This document shows, in pieces, positions 17,590 through 24,835 of a stretch of 24,932 nucleotides of DNA (positions within the stretch are counted from its first letter, which is position 1; every line of letters starts with the position of its first letter). Position numbers and translations under genes: made by a program. Origin of the DNA: JACMRI01 sp043778625 (GTDB lineage: Bacteria; Bacteroidota; Bacteroidia; UBA4408); NCBI GenBank assembly GCA_043778625.1, contig JAYWFU010000054.1:1-24932 (forward strand). Reading direction: 5' to 3'. The notes under the pieces were generated by a model. It ran no database searches and was not told where the DNA came from. It saw only the letters and a list, made by a program, of their open reading frames with translations.

Positions 17590-20130
17590 ATGTTCAACAC
17601 CATTAATTTTAAAAAAATTACTCCGCATCTAATAGCAATTGGAGTGTTTTTACTCATTACGTTTAGTTACTTAACGCCATTACTCAAGGGCAAAGAAATT
17701 CGTCAAAGCGATATGCTTAACACCAAGGGTATGGCCGAGGAAATTAAAACCTACAACGAAACCCACGATAAACCCTCGTTGTGGGGTAATTCAATGTTTG
17801 GTGGTATGCCTACCTACCAAACGGTATTACCTAAGAGCAACACTAACATTGCACAGCATATATTTAGAGTATTTACGTTAGGCTTGCCAAACCCTGCGAG
17901 TTTAGTATTTGCGCTATTGTTAGGGTTTTATATATTGTTAAGTGTACTTAAAGTAAACCGATGGCTAAGTATTGTAGGTGCTATTGCATTTGCGTTTTCC
18001 ACCTACTTTTTTACTATTATTGAGGTGGGGCACATTACCAAAACAATGGCTATAGCCTTTATGGCACCAACCTTTGCTGGAGTATATTTATTATTCAACC
18101 GCAAACTAGCGTTAGGTTTTGTGGTGTTTAGCATTTTTTTAGCGTTAGAAATTTATTCTAACCACTATCAAATTACGTATTATTTTGTGTTGTTTACACT
18201 TATTTATAGTGCTTTTGAAGCTATTAAATTTATCAAAAACAAAGAGTTTATGTACTTAGGCAAAGCATTTGCTTTGGTATGCGTAGCCTCCATATTAGCG
18301 GTAGGCGTAAGCTCCCGCAACATATTAATAACAGCATCGCACACGCCTTACACCACGCGTGGTGCTTCAGAGTTAACAGCTACCGCAGGCAATACCACCA
18401 CAGGGTTAGATAAAGACTATGCCACACAATGGAGCTATGGCAAAGCCGAAACTATGTCGTTGCTAATACCATCGTTTAAAGGCTACTCATCAACCATGGC
18501 AACGGGCGAAAGTAAAACTGCCTTGGCTGATGTAAACCCACAGTTTAAAGACAACATAGCCCAACAACCCCAATATTGGGGTAATCAGCCATTTACCACC
18601 GCTACTTATGCGGGAGCTATTATTGTATTTTTGTTTGTGTTAGGTTTGTTTATTGTTGATGGTACCATTAAATGGGCGGTGGTAATAGGCACTGTGTTTT
18701 TTATGATGTTGGCTTGGGGCAAAAACTTCATGGGTTTAACCAGCTTTATGCTTGACCATTTTCCGGGGTATAATAAGTTCAGAGCCGTATCTACTTGCTT
18801 AATAATAGTGGAGTTTACACTGCCATTGTTAGCAATATTAGCGTTAGATAAATTAATTAAAACCAAGGACTTTTTTACCCAAAAATTACAACTACCATTA
18901 GTGCTTACTGAGGTTAGCATGGATAAGTTATTTTACCTAGCCTTTGCATTAACGGGTGGTGTGTCGTTAGTATTTTATTTTATGCCAACGCTTACTGAGT
19001 TTTTCGCCGACGGCGAATACGACCGTTTGTTAGCACAAATAGCACAAACTAATGGGGCAGAATTAGCACGTAATTTTTTAGATAATATTGAGCTTTCTCG
19101 CATTGCTTTATTTAAAGCTGATGCCCTACGCAGTTTCTTTTTTATAACTGTGGCGGCAGCAATACTATACATGTACGCTAAACAAATTATTAAAAGCGAG
19201 GTGGTAGTAGCCATAGCCATAGGTTTGTTTATACTAATAGATATGTGGCCAATAGACAAACGCTCACTTAACGATAAATTATTTGTGAGCAAGGCCGAAA
19301 ACCGCATAGCATTTGAAGAGCAGCCTGCCAATACATTTATATTAAAAGATAAGGACCCTAATTTTAGAGTATTAAATGTAGGAGTAAGTACCTTTAACGA
19401 TGCCAGTACGTCGTACTACCACAAATCAATTGGAGGGTATCATGGTGCTAAATTAAAGCGTTACCAAGAGTTAATTGATACCCGCTTAGGCGATAATATT
19501 CAGGGGTTAATAAAAGTATTGCAAGGCAGTACTACTGATAGTGCTATTAAAAACGCATTTGCTCAACAACAAGTATTAAACATGCTAAATATGCGCTACT
19601 TAATATACAATGCACAAGCTGCACCGCTTACTAACCCTAGTGCCCTAGGCAATGCGTGGTTTGTAAGTAGTATTAAAAACGTAGCCAACGCTAATGAAGC
19701 CCTTGATGCCATGGCAAACTTTAATGCCAAGCAAACTGCAATAGTAGAAGCTAAGTTTGCCAAGGAACTAGCAGGCTTTACACCTACTACACCCACCGTA
19801 ACCGACGTTATAGCACTTACTGAATATTCACCTAACGATTTAAAATACGAAAGTACTACTAGCAAAGAACAACTAGCCGTGTTTTCCGAAATATATTATA
19901 AAGAGGGCTGGCAAGCCTTTGTTGATGGGCAACCCGTACCGCACACAAGTGTAAACTACGTATTGCGAGCAATGAAAATACCCGCAGGAAAACACCAAAT
20001 AGAATTTAAGTTTGAACCAAAAATGCACGAATTAGGATTAACTCTTGCAGGGGTATCATCAGTAATGTTTGTATTGGCTATTGGTGTAGGATTATTTTTT
20101 AATACTAAAGAACAAAAGCAAGAGGCATAA
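17590..20130 (+). CDS. YfhO-family polytopic membrane protein
   Basis: An 846-residue protein with roughly a dozen transmembrane helices. The first is about residues 11-31; several lie between 94 and 245 and between 340 and 470; two are around 520-565; the last is near 815-835. The loop after the first helix contains the conserved R-Q-S-D and W-x-N-x-M-F-G-G-M-P-T-Y-Q segment, as in GT-C-like glycosyltransferases. The C-terminal soluble part has the family signature Y-Y-K-E-G-W-Q-A-F-V-D-G near 762-773 and R-A-M-K-I-P-A-G-K-H. Bacillus YfhO is implicated in lipid-linked sugar transfer to teichoic acid. The Bacteroidota substrate is unknown. It follows pdhB by 71 nt; no functional link is evident. 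Confidence 0.88.
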   Translation: MFNTINFKKITPHLIAIGVFLLITFSYLTPLLKGKEIRQSDMLNTKGMAEEIKTYNETHDKPSLWGNSMFGGMPTYQTVLPKSNTNIAQHIFRVFTLGLPNPASLVFALLLGFYILLSVLKVNRWLSIVGAIAFAFSTYFFTIIEVGHITKTMAIAFMAPTFAGVYLLFNRKLALGFVVFSIFLALEIYSNHYQITYYFVLFTLIYSAFEAIKFIKNKEFMYLGKAFALVCVASILAVGVSSRNILITASHTPYTTRGASELTATAGNTTTGLDKDYATQWSYGKAETMSLLIPSFKGYSSTMATGESKTALADVNPQFKDNIAQQPQYWGNQPFTTATYAGAIIVFLFVLGLFIVDGTIKWAVVIGTVFFMMLAWGKNFMGLTSFMLDHFPGYNKFRAVSTCLIIVEFTLPLLAILALDKLIKTKDFFTQKLQLPLVLTEVSMDKLFYLAFALTGGVSLVFYFMPTLTEFFADGEYDRLLAQIAQTNGAELARNFLDNIELSRIALFKADALRSFFFITVAAAILYMYAKQIIKSEVVVAIAIGLFILIDMWPIDKRSLNDKLFVSKAENRIAFEEQPANTFILKDKDPNFRVLNVGVSTFNDASTSYYHKSIGGYHGAKLKRYQELIDTRLGDNIQGLIKVLQGSTTDSAIKNAFAQQQVLNMLNMRYLIYNAQAAPLTNPSALGNAWFVSSIKNVANANEALDAMANFNAKQTAIVEAKFAKELAGFTPTTPTVTDVIALTEYSPNDLKYESTTSKEQLAVFSEIYYKEGWQAFVDGQPVPHTSVNYVLRAMKIPAGKHQIEFKFEPKMHELGLTLAGVSSVMFVLAIGVGLFFNTKEQKQEA

Positions 20131-20145
20131 TTACATGAGTAATTA
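20128..20145 (+). terminator. Short hairpin at the end of the YfhO-family gene
   Basis: TAATTAC (20128-20134, starting in the stop codon) and GTAATTA (20139-20145) pair around the loop ATGA. It is AT-rich with no U-run, so it is only a weak terminator candidate. It marks the boundary between core genes and the repeat-rich accessory region. Confidence 0.25.
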
Positions 20146-20158
20146 CAAAATATATGAA

Positions 20159-20330
20159 GCCTTGTTAGTGCAAGCGTGAGGCAGCCGTGTAGTTTAGGCT
20201 AGTGCCAGCATATTGATGGTATTCATAAACGGTATAAAAAGCAATTGTAATGAAGAGTGATAATACACAAGGAAATAAGGTTAAGTACTACGGTAGCGAA
20301 CACGAGCAAAATGCTCGCGCTAGCAGGAGA
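20159..20330 (+). repeat. MITE-like element, copy R1 (full length)
   Basis: This about 170-nt unit is the most complete copy in the window. It has a left end (GTTAGTGCAAGCGTGAGG) aligning to the CGCTAGCGCGAACGTTAAG end of other copies, then GCTAGTGCCAGCA with a small hairpin, then ATTCATAAACGGTATAAAAA. It closes with a right-end hairpin CGAGCA-AAA-TGCTCG (20303-20317) followed by GCGCTAGCAGG. Comparison of copies gives ends close to CCCCGCTAGCGCGA and TCGCGCTAGCGGGG, that is, terminal inverted repeats. There is no transposase. Confidence 0.65.
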
Positions 20331-20384
20331 TTTTGGACAATATAATCAAATTGAATACAGTATTTGGTTCGAAAGAAAATTCTC

Positions 20385-20428
20385 AGGCTAGTGCCAGCAT
20401 TTTGCTGGTATTCATAACAGTATAAAAA
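20385..20428 (+). repeat. MITE-like element, copy R2 (internal fragment)
   Basis: AGGCTAGTGCCAGCATTTTG and the following CTGGTATTCATAACAGTATAA repeat the centre of R1. Here the hairpin is perfect (CCAGCA-TTT-TGCTGG), whereas R1 has one mismatch. Neither terminal repeat is present. Confidence 0.6.
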
Positions 20429-20434
20429 TTAAAA

Positions 20435-20656
20435 GCCCCTGTTAACGCAAGCGTAAGGCAGCTCCATATAGCTGTGTTAGTTAAGTTTTATTTTAGTTGC
20501 GTGTTATTATGGCTTGGTTGCTAAGCTAATGCAAGCCTATTGATAGTATATATGAAAAAAAATGAAACTAAACAAGAAAATAAGGTTAGGTACGATGGTA
20601 GCGGACACGAGTAAAAATGCTCGCGCCAGCGGGGCAAAATACTCACGCCAGCGGGG
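20435..20656 (+). repeat. MITE-like element, copy R3, with a 22-nt tandem duplication at its right end
   Basis: The left end (GTTAACGCAAGCGTAAGGCA, 20441-20460) and right part (AATAAGGTTAGGTACGATGG, then GGTAGCGGACACGAG) align to R1. The centre is degenerate and carries about 50 nt of extra sequence. The right terminus ...CTCGCGCCAGCGGGG occurs twice in tandem as 22-nt units (20613-20634 and 20635-20656, 19 of 22 identical). The stretch from 20131 to 20719 therefore holds only repeats and no gene. Confidence 0.55.
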
Positions 20657-20719
20657 GAAGGTTTATTTTCACAATAAATATAAAAAGTCATTTATTTTTA
20701 ATAATACTTATGCAAAATA

Positions 20720-21388
20720 ATGAAAAATTTTATGATAGTGACTATCTGTCTTACTGTTAATTTAGTTAATGCACAAACATATATAGGAAGTAAAGGAGTA
20801 GGTTCATTGTATTTATCAGAGAACAATAAATTTTATTTAAGATATTATAATTGTGGAATAGATAGTGGTGAATACGAAAAGGTTCATGATAAAATCATAT
20901 TAAATTCTACTATAAAACCTTTAAAAATTACTAAAGTAGAATGTGAAGAGTTAAAAGATTCTGTTATTTACTTTTCATCAAAAACAGTGTTGATTTATGA
21001 TTCTTTAGGGAAATTTAAGAAAATAATTGATTGTAAATTAGAGTCAATTGGAGATAGTATTTTCACACATGTAAACAGTAATAGTTTTAAAAAAGGTGAT
21101 ATTATTGAATTCCCAGGATGGAATTGTGCACGAAGAATTATTTGGGATAATTTAAATTATGAAAAATGTATTTTAATAACTTTAGACGAACGCGAAGGAC
21201 AAAAAATTTATTTCAATAATTTTATTTTAAAGGTAAATAAAAACAAACTTACACCAGTAAAAAGTAAACAAGTAGATGATTTTAAAAATATTAATAAATT
21301 TTACCTCTCAATTTTTTACAAAAAATCAAAAATCAAAAACTTTAAAACACTACCATACTTTTCTCGTCCTTTCCAAATCCCTCGCTAG
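20720..21388 (+). CDS. AT-rich secreted orphan protein, 3' end supplied by a MITE
   Basis: A 222-residue protein with a signal peptide (about residues 1-18, ending VNA-Q), so exported. The mature part is rich in K, N, I and Y and predicted mostly beta. It contains a segment resembling short Bacteroidota secreted proteins (Y-L-R-Y-Y-N-C-G-I-D-S-G-E-Y, residues 36-49), but I recognise no family. It has no T9SS sorting domain. Codon use is visibly more AT-rich than in the core genes to the left. The stop codon (21386-21388) and the last two sense codons lie inside the left end of repeat copy R4, so the original C-terminus has probably been replaced. It is bracketed by copies R3 and R4. Confidence 0.55.
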   Translation: MKNFMIVTICLTVNLVNAQTYIGSKGVGSLYLSENNKFYLRYYNCGIDSGEYEKVHDKIILNSTIKPLKITKVECEELKDSVIYFSSKTVLIYDSLGKFKKIIDCKLESIGDSIFTHVNSNSFKKGDIIEFPGWNCARRIIWDNLNYEKCILITLDEREGQKIYFNNFILKVNKNKLTPVKSKQVDDFKNINKFYLSIFYKKSKIKNFKTLPYFSRPFQIPR

Positions 21389-21457
21389 CTCTAGCGTTAA
21401 GTAACCGTGCAGTTCAGGCTAGTGCCAGCATGTTGCTGGTATTCATAAACGGTAAAA
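21379..21457 (+). repeat. MITE-like element, copy R4 (right part mostly lost)
   Basis: The copy begins CCCTCGCTAGCTCTAGCG (with the internal palindrome CGCTAG-CT-CTAGCG) and continues through GTTAAGTAACCGTGCAG and GGCTAGTGCC into a perfect hairpin CCAGCA-TGT-TGCTGG (21425-21439). It ends at ATTCATAAACGGTA. ACCGT (21404-21408) and ACGGT (21449-21453) can close an outer stem. A trace of the right end (GCAGGAGATT, about 21477-21486) matches R1 and suggests an internal deletion. Confidence 0.6.
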
Positions 21458-21483
21458 CAACAAAAGCCCTACAATGCAGGAGA

Positions 21484-22014
21484 TTATTTTTCAAGGATGT
21501 TTTTTAAAGTTGTCAAGCTTGTGCTCATATCTTTCTCCAGCATTTTCACTATAAACGGTAGCATGATGTTCAACGGATATTTCATTTTACTGGCGGTACA
21601 CCAAGTTACTTTTGTTTGATTATCGGATAAGAATTCTGTCGTCATCTCTGCATATGCAATTCCTACAAAAGGTCTCACGAAACGAATTTCCATTTTAATA
21701 TTTTTCCCTTCTTCAAGTGCTTTAATTTCCTGTTCACCTTCGCCTCCTTCCTTATTTCCGTTCCATGCTTAAATGAACCCAATAGTTCCGTCTATTCCTT
21801 TGAATTCTTTTTTCATATTAGGATCAATCATTATCCACTTATTAAAGTTATCTTGGTTTTTGATTTGTTTTAGATAATCATACACCTTTTGTCGGGATAT
21901 ATTGATGATAATTTCACTGTAGGTATTATATCCCTTCTTCATGAAAAGAGCAATGATTAAGAACAATGCAATGATGCCTCCTATTACAAGTAAAATTGTG
22001 CTTAGAGTTGTCAT
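21484..22014 (-). pseudogene. SRPBCC-family (polyketide cyclase/START-like) protein interrupted by one in-frame stop
   Basis: The frame from the ATG at 22014 runs through codon 81, meets TAA at 21771-21769, then continues in the same frame for 94 more codons to a stop at 21484. The join would read G-F-I-(stop)-A-W-N-G-N-K-E, where the family has G-x-x-Y-x-W-x-G-N, so a TAT to TAA change is the simplest explanation. The full product would be 176 residues: an N-terminal membrane helix (about 5-27), then an SRPBCC domain starting YNTYSEIIINISRQKVYDYL, ending with M-x-x-M-L-E-K-D-M-x-x-S-L-x-x-L-K. The family binds small hydrophobic ligands; no ligand can be named. The downstream half could be reinitiated at the ATG at 21693. 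A sequencing error is possible. Confidence 0.7.
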
Positions 22015-22091
22015 GATTTTATTATTTGTTTGTTATTGCCTTTTTGTTTTTTGCATAAGGTTTCGAGCTAACACTATTGCCATAGCGTTAC

Positions 22092-22203
22092 AATTAACGG
22101 TTTGCGACTTGGCGAAGGTGGGCTTAGAAGCACAAATGTTTTTAGTATTACAAATGCTCAAATTTAGCACAAATGCCCCACTTTTGCAAAACCCTTATTG
22201 GGC
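22092..22203 (-). repeat. attC-like folded site 2 (between AlbA_2 gene and SRPBCC gene)
   Basis: This 112-nt site has outer boxes AATTAAC (22092-22098) and ATTGGGC (22197-22203), each one mismatch from RYYYAAC/GTTRRRY-type boxes. The inner stem TTGGCGAAGGTGGG (22109-22122) pairs with CCCACTTTTGCAAA (22177-22190) at 13 of 14 positions, two of them G-T on the plus strand. The middle is a variable segment with short repeats. It starts 9 nt after the stop of the AlbA_2 gene and ends 77 nt before the SRPBCC start. It is clearly homologous to the site at 23813-23944. Confidence 0.55.
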
Positions 22204-22212
22204 GAAGGCATT

Positions 22213-23733
22213 TTAGGGTGTCTTTACTTTGTATCTTGGAATGTCTTTTTTGTTCTTCTTGGATTTAAAAGCCATATTTTTTGCTTGTTCTGAAGTCCTA
22301 AAACTTTCAAGAATACCATATTTTCTCAAAACTGTCACTTCCTGTGTGAATTTTTCAGTTTCAGTATTATTAATATTCAAGGCTTTAAAAATATCATTAC
22401 TTAAAATTTCTTTATCTCCAAGTCCAAGCAGAATAATTTGTTTTTGATTTTTAGTTAAATTATACTTGTCAAATTGTTGCAACCATTCTAACTGTTTTGA
22501 ACTAAAAATAGTTTTGTTAGAAAGTGTAACACGAAACCAAAGTCCATTTGAATATAATTCAGGTTTTTCAAGCTCTTGTTCCTGCATTAAGCTAAAAATC
22601 CTTTTCATACCTTCTCCAAGTTCTCTCATCAGTTTGTTTTCTCTTAAAACTCTCGCAATTAGAGAATTTCTTGATTCGTGAGAACCTTCTAATTCATATA
22701 AATTTTTAACTGTTAAAGTTGAAATTAAAGCCCCTGGACTTTTTATTTCCATTCTGTCGTTAAAAATATAAATTTCAATAGCATTTGAAATACTGTAATC
22801 CCGATGTGCAATTGCATTTAAAATAGCTTCTCTAACAGCATCTTCTGGATAAATATATTTTTGTTCAAATTGTGAATTCGCTCCAAATTCTGTTTTGTAT
22901 GCCAAATAGGAACGTAAATGCTCCCAAGATTTAATTACTAGTTCAAAAATATTCCCCTTTACAGTATCATCACTAACAACATTATATTTTTCTCCTGCCT
23001 CTAATGTATTTCCCTTAACTTTTAAAAACCTAACTTGGCTTCTTGGATGCCATCTGTCAATATCGGTTGAAAAGAGTAATAAAGCGGCTCGTTTTAATCT
23101 TAATCCATTTTGAGCATACTCTGCTAATCCAATTTGTTGTAAATATCTCTCAATACTTAACCCTTTAATGTATTGGTCTGCAATACCTTGAAGTAACTGT
23201 ACATCTAAGTCAGTTACCATAGCACCATCTACAAATTGACTATCATATTCTCTTGATTTAATTTCTTGTCTTTCAAATTGAATTTGGTCAACAGACGCAG
23301 GCATCGTTGATTTATCTTTTCTTCTTACACACCTTCCATCTGGAAGTTGATAAATCATTGTTGTCCCTTTATTAACTGAAAAATATAAAATAGTTTTATT
23401 TTCTAAAACGAGTTTATTAGCATTATTAAGTGGAAGTTGTTGGTCTTGATATATGTGAGTATTTATAGAATTAAGCATAGTCTGAATATCTTCTTCAGAA
23501 TGGGGAATCCCTGTTATTGTTCCATCATCTTCTACACCAATTAATATTGCTCCTCCATCTGCATTAGCAAATGAAACCAAAGCTTCTCCAATGTCTGCAC
23601 ATATTGATTTGGTTAATCTTGACTTTTTATTGTCAGGTCGTCCATCCAAAGCAGACTTGAATTCTCTAAAATGACTTTCGCCAAGAATTAGAGTATTTCG
23701 TACTTTGTCAGCTAATAATAATATATCGTCCAT
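22213..23733 (-). CDS. AlbA_2 (Schlafen-like) domain protein with RecG-C-like ATPase-fold domain
   Basis: A 506-residue protein. Residues about 15-150 form an AlbA_2/Schlafen-type putative nucleic-acid-binding domain (E-S-x-x-x-E-F-K, then GEALVSFANADGGAILIGVEDDG). A middle helical region follows. Residues about 285-385 match the HATPase_c_4 family, also called RecG C-terminal-like (E-A-I-L-N-A-I-A-H-R-D-Y with the Bergerat asparagine, then S-P-G and R-N-x-L-I-A, L-x-E-G-M-K-R-I). The C-terminus (about 410-500) looks like a winged helix. Proteins of this layout are annotated as ATP-binding transcriptional regulators and often lie in accessory regions; the target is unknown. It is flanked on both sides by attC-like sites, with a 79-nt leader and 9 nt after the stop. 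Base composition is more AT-rich than that of the core genes. Confidence 0.85.
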   Translation of the reverse strand: MDDILLLADKVRNTLILGESHFREFKSALDGRPDNKKSRLTKSICADIGEALVSFANADGGAILIGVEDDGTITGIPHSEEDIQTMLNSINTHIYQDQQLPLNNANKLVLENKTILYFSVNKGTTMIYQLPDGRCVRRKDKSTMPASVDQIQFERQEIKSREYDSQFVDGAMVTDLDVQLLQGIADQYIKGLSIERYLQQIGLAEYAQNGLRLKRAALLLFSTDIDRWHPRSQVRFLKVKGNTLEAGEKYNVVSDDTVKGNIFELVIKSWEHLRSYLAYKTEFGANSQFEQKYIYPEDAVREAILNAIAHRDYSISNAIEIYIFNDRMEIKSPGALISTLTVKNLYELEGSHESRNSLIARVLRENKLMRELGEGMKRIFSLMQEQELEKPELYSNGLWFRVTLSNKTIFSSKQLEWLQQFDKYNLTKNQKQIILLGLGDKEILSNDIFKALNINNTETEKFTQEVTVLRKYGILESFRTSEQAKNMAFKSKKNKKDIPRYKVKTP

Positions 23734-23812
23734 TTATATTGTCCTAAATTTTTCAGTAAAGTTAGTGATAATTTTTGTGGTTATTTTGTAACGAGGTGTG
23801 TTTTATGCTTTC

Positions 23813-23944
23813 GCCCAACGGTTTGCGGCTTGGCGATGTGGCGGATTTTTAGCACAAAAGTTCAATACAATTACTGCTGTTGAACTTTGCACAAATGTTT
23901 CATAGAAGCACTTCAGCCGCCATATTGCCAAACCGATGTTGGTG
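23813..23944 (-). repeat. attC-like folded site 1 (between Coq4-like gene and AlbA_2 gene)
   Basis: This 132-nt site opens with GCCCAAC (23813-23819, an exact RYYYAAC) and closes with GTTGGTG (23938-23944). The inner stem TTGGCGATGTGGCGG (23830-23844) pairs along all 15 positions with CCGCCATATTGCCAA (23917-23931), two pairs being G-T on the plus strand. A central 9-bp hairpin AAAGTTCAA/TTGAACTTT sits at 23857-23888. Read on the minus strand, the coding direction, the site lies 16 nt after the Coq4-like stop and ends in GTTGGGC (a GTTRRRY box) 79 nt before the AlbA_2 start. A dispersed palindromic repeat unrelated to integrons is the alternative. Confidence 0.55.
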
Positions 23945-23960
23945 GCTGGCAAATTTTTCG

Positions 23961-24671
23961 TTATGATGTCAATTGGTTTAACTGTCTTGGTTGTTTTGTC
24001 AAGTTTGATAATGTTATTAGTCCAGCACTTGCAATAATTGCTCCGCCTACAAATGGAAAACCTGCACCAACCAAGTCTGCCATATTACTTGAAAATAAAA
24101 ATGGCAAACAAAATAGCATTCCAAATGTCCCAAGTATAATTGCTGTAAAAGCACCAAGTCTTACAAGTGATTTCATATTAAATTCTGTTTGTTGTCTTGT
24201 TAAATAGTTTGTTACGATTTGTCGTAAAGTTGAAGTTTGGCAATGAGCATACTCTTCAATTGTCCAAGTCTTAATCGGTTTTGAGTTTCGTCCGTTTAAG
24301 TAGTCTTTATAAAATGTCTTCCACAAGTCAGGCAACAATAATGCTCCAAAAATAAAGATTGCAAAACTTGGAATTGAGTAGTTGCCGTTTCCTAACATAA
24401 AAGCCTGCATTCTTATTTCGTCAACAGGTGTCATTTCAAAATTAAGTAAAACGTGTTTCAAGTCGTGGCTTTCGTAATTTGGAACAAGTCGTAAATTATT
24501 TTGCTCTAAACAGCTTGCAATGTCCTTTCCAAGTGTTCCGTCTGGAAGTTCTTTTAGTTGTCTTGCTTTTTGTTCGTAAAGAGCAATGTCGTGAAACTGT
24601 TCGATTGTCCAAACCGACAAGTGAAATGATTTCTTAATAATTGTCCGAGCTATAATTTGAAATATGTTCAT
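23961..24671 (-). CDS. Coq4-like protein with C-terminal membrane helices
   Basis: About 236 residues from the ATG at 24671. The open frame extends 21 codons upstream to a GTG (24734), but that part (YYRVGGKQYRPYPNRQ) looks like untranslated leader. The core contains HDLKHVLLNFEMTPVDE, which fits the zinc-binding HDxxHx11E motif of the Coq4 family exactly, followed by I-R-M-Q-A-F-M-L-G-N-G-N-Y-S, also as in Coq4. Eukaryotic and proteobacterial Coq4 act in ubiquinone synthesis. Bacteroidota normally make menaquinone, so the role here is uncertain. Two hydrophobic helices close the protein (about residues 167-190 and 196-218), which is not part of classical Coq4. It is followed by an attC-like site and sits in accessory DNA. 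Confidence 0.65.
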   Translation of the reverse strand: MNIFQIIARTIIKKSFHLSVWTIEQFHDIALYEQKARQLKELPDGTLGKDIASCLEQNNLRLVPNYESHDLKHVLLNFEMTPVDEIRMQAFMLGNGNYSIPSFAIFIFGALLLPDLWKTFYKDYLNGRNSKPIKTWTIEEYAHCQTSTLRQIVTNYLTRQQTEFNMKSLVRLGAFTAIILGTFGMLFCLPFLFSSNMADLVGAGFPFVGGAIIASAGLITLSNLTKQPRQLNQLTS

Positions 24672-24796
24672 TGTCGTCAAATTTTGTCTGTTAGGATAGG
24701 GTCTGTATTGCTTGCCACCAACTCTATAATACACGTAATACTACGCATTTTAACTCAATAAACAAAAACAGACAAAACCCACTATGATTAAACCTC

Positions 24797-24835
24797 CCCC
24801 GCTAGCGCGAACGTTAAGTAATCGTGTAGTTTAGG
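24797..24835 (+). repeat. MITE-like element, copy R5, interrupted by a group II intron
   Basis: The 39 nt from CCCCGCTAGCGCGAACG through GTTAAGTAATCG to TGTAGTTTAGG match the left end of R1 and R4. In those copies the next bases are CTAGTGCCAGCA; here the match stops abruptly at 24835 and intron sequence begins. The remaining part of the element should lie beyond the intron, outside this window. Confidence 0.6.

Noticed and set aside
20155..20660. CRISPR array
   Set aside because: The repeats are long, diverged and irregularly spaced; the only regular tandem has two 22-nt units without spacers.
21389..21405. GTTAAGT in repeat copies R4 and R5 as an attC R box
   Set aside because: It fits GTTRRRY, but no matching opposite box or inner stem is present; it belongs to the MITE-like element.
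21941..22216. Plus-strand 91-codon open frame
   Set aside because: It runs through the attC-like site and antisense to the SRPBCC start; no domain or signal peptide.
23887..24207. Plus-strand 106-codon open frame
   Set aside because: It overlaps both the attC-like site and the antisense strand of the Coq4-like gene; its sequence looks like reverse translation, not a protein.
24672..24734. N-terminal extension of the Coq4-like protein from a GTG codon
   Set aside because: The 21 extra residues have no domain character and the start is not ATG; the ATG at 24671 gives a normal start and a leader length matching the other two units.
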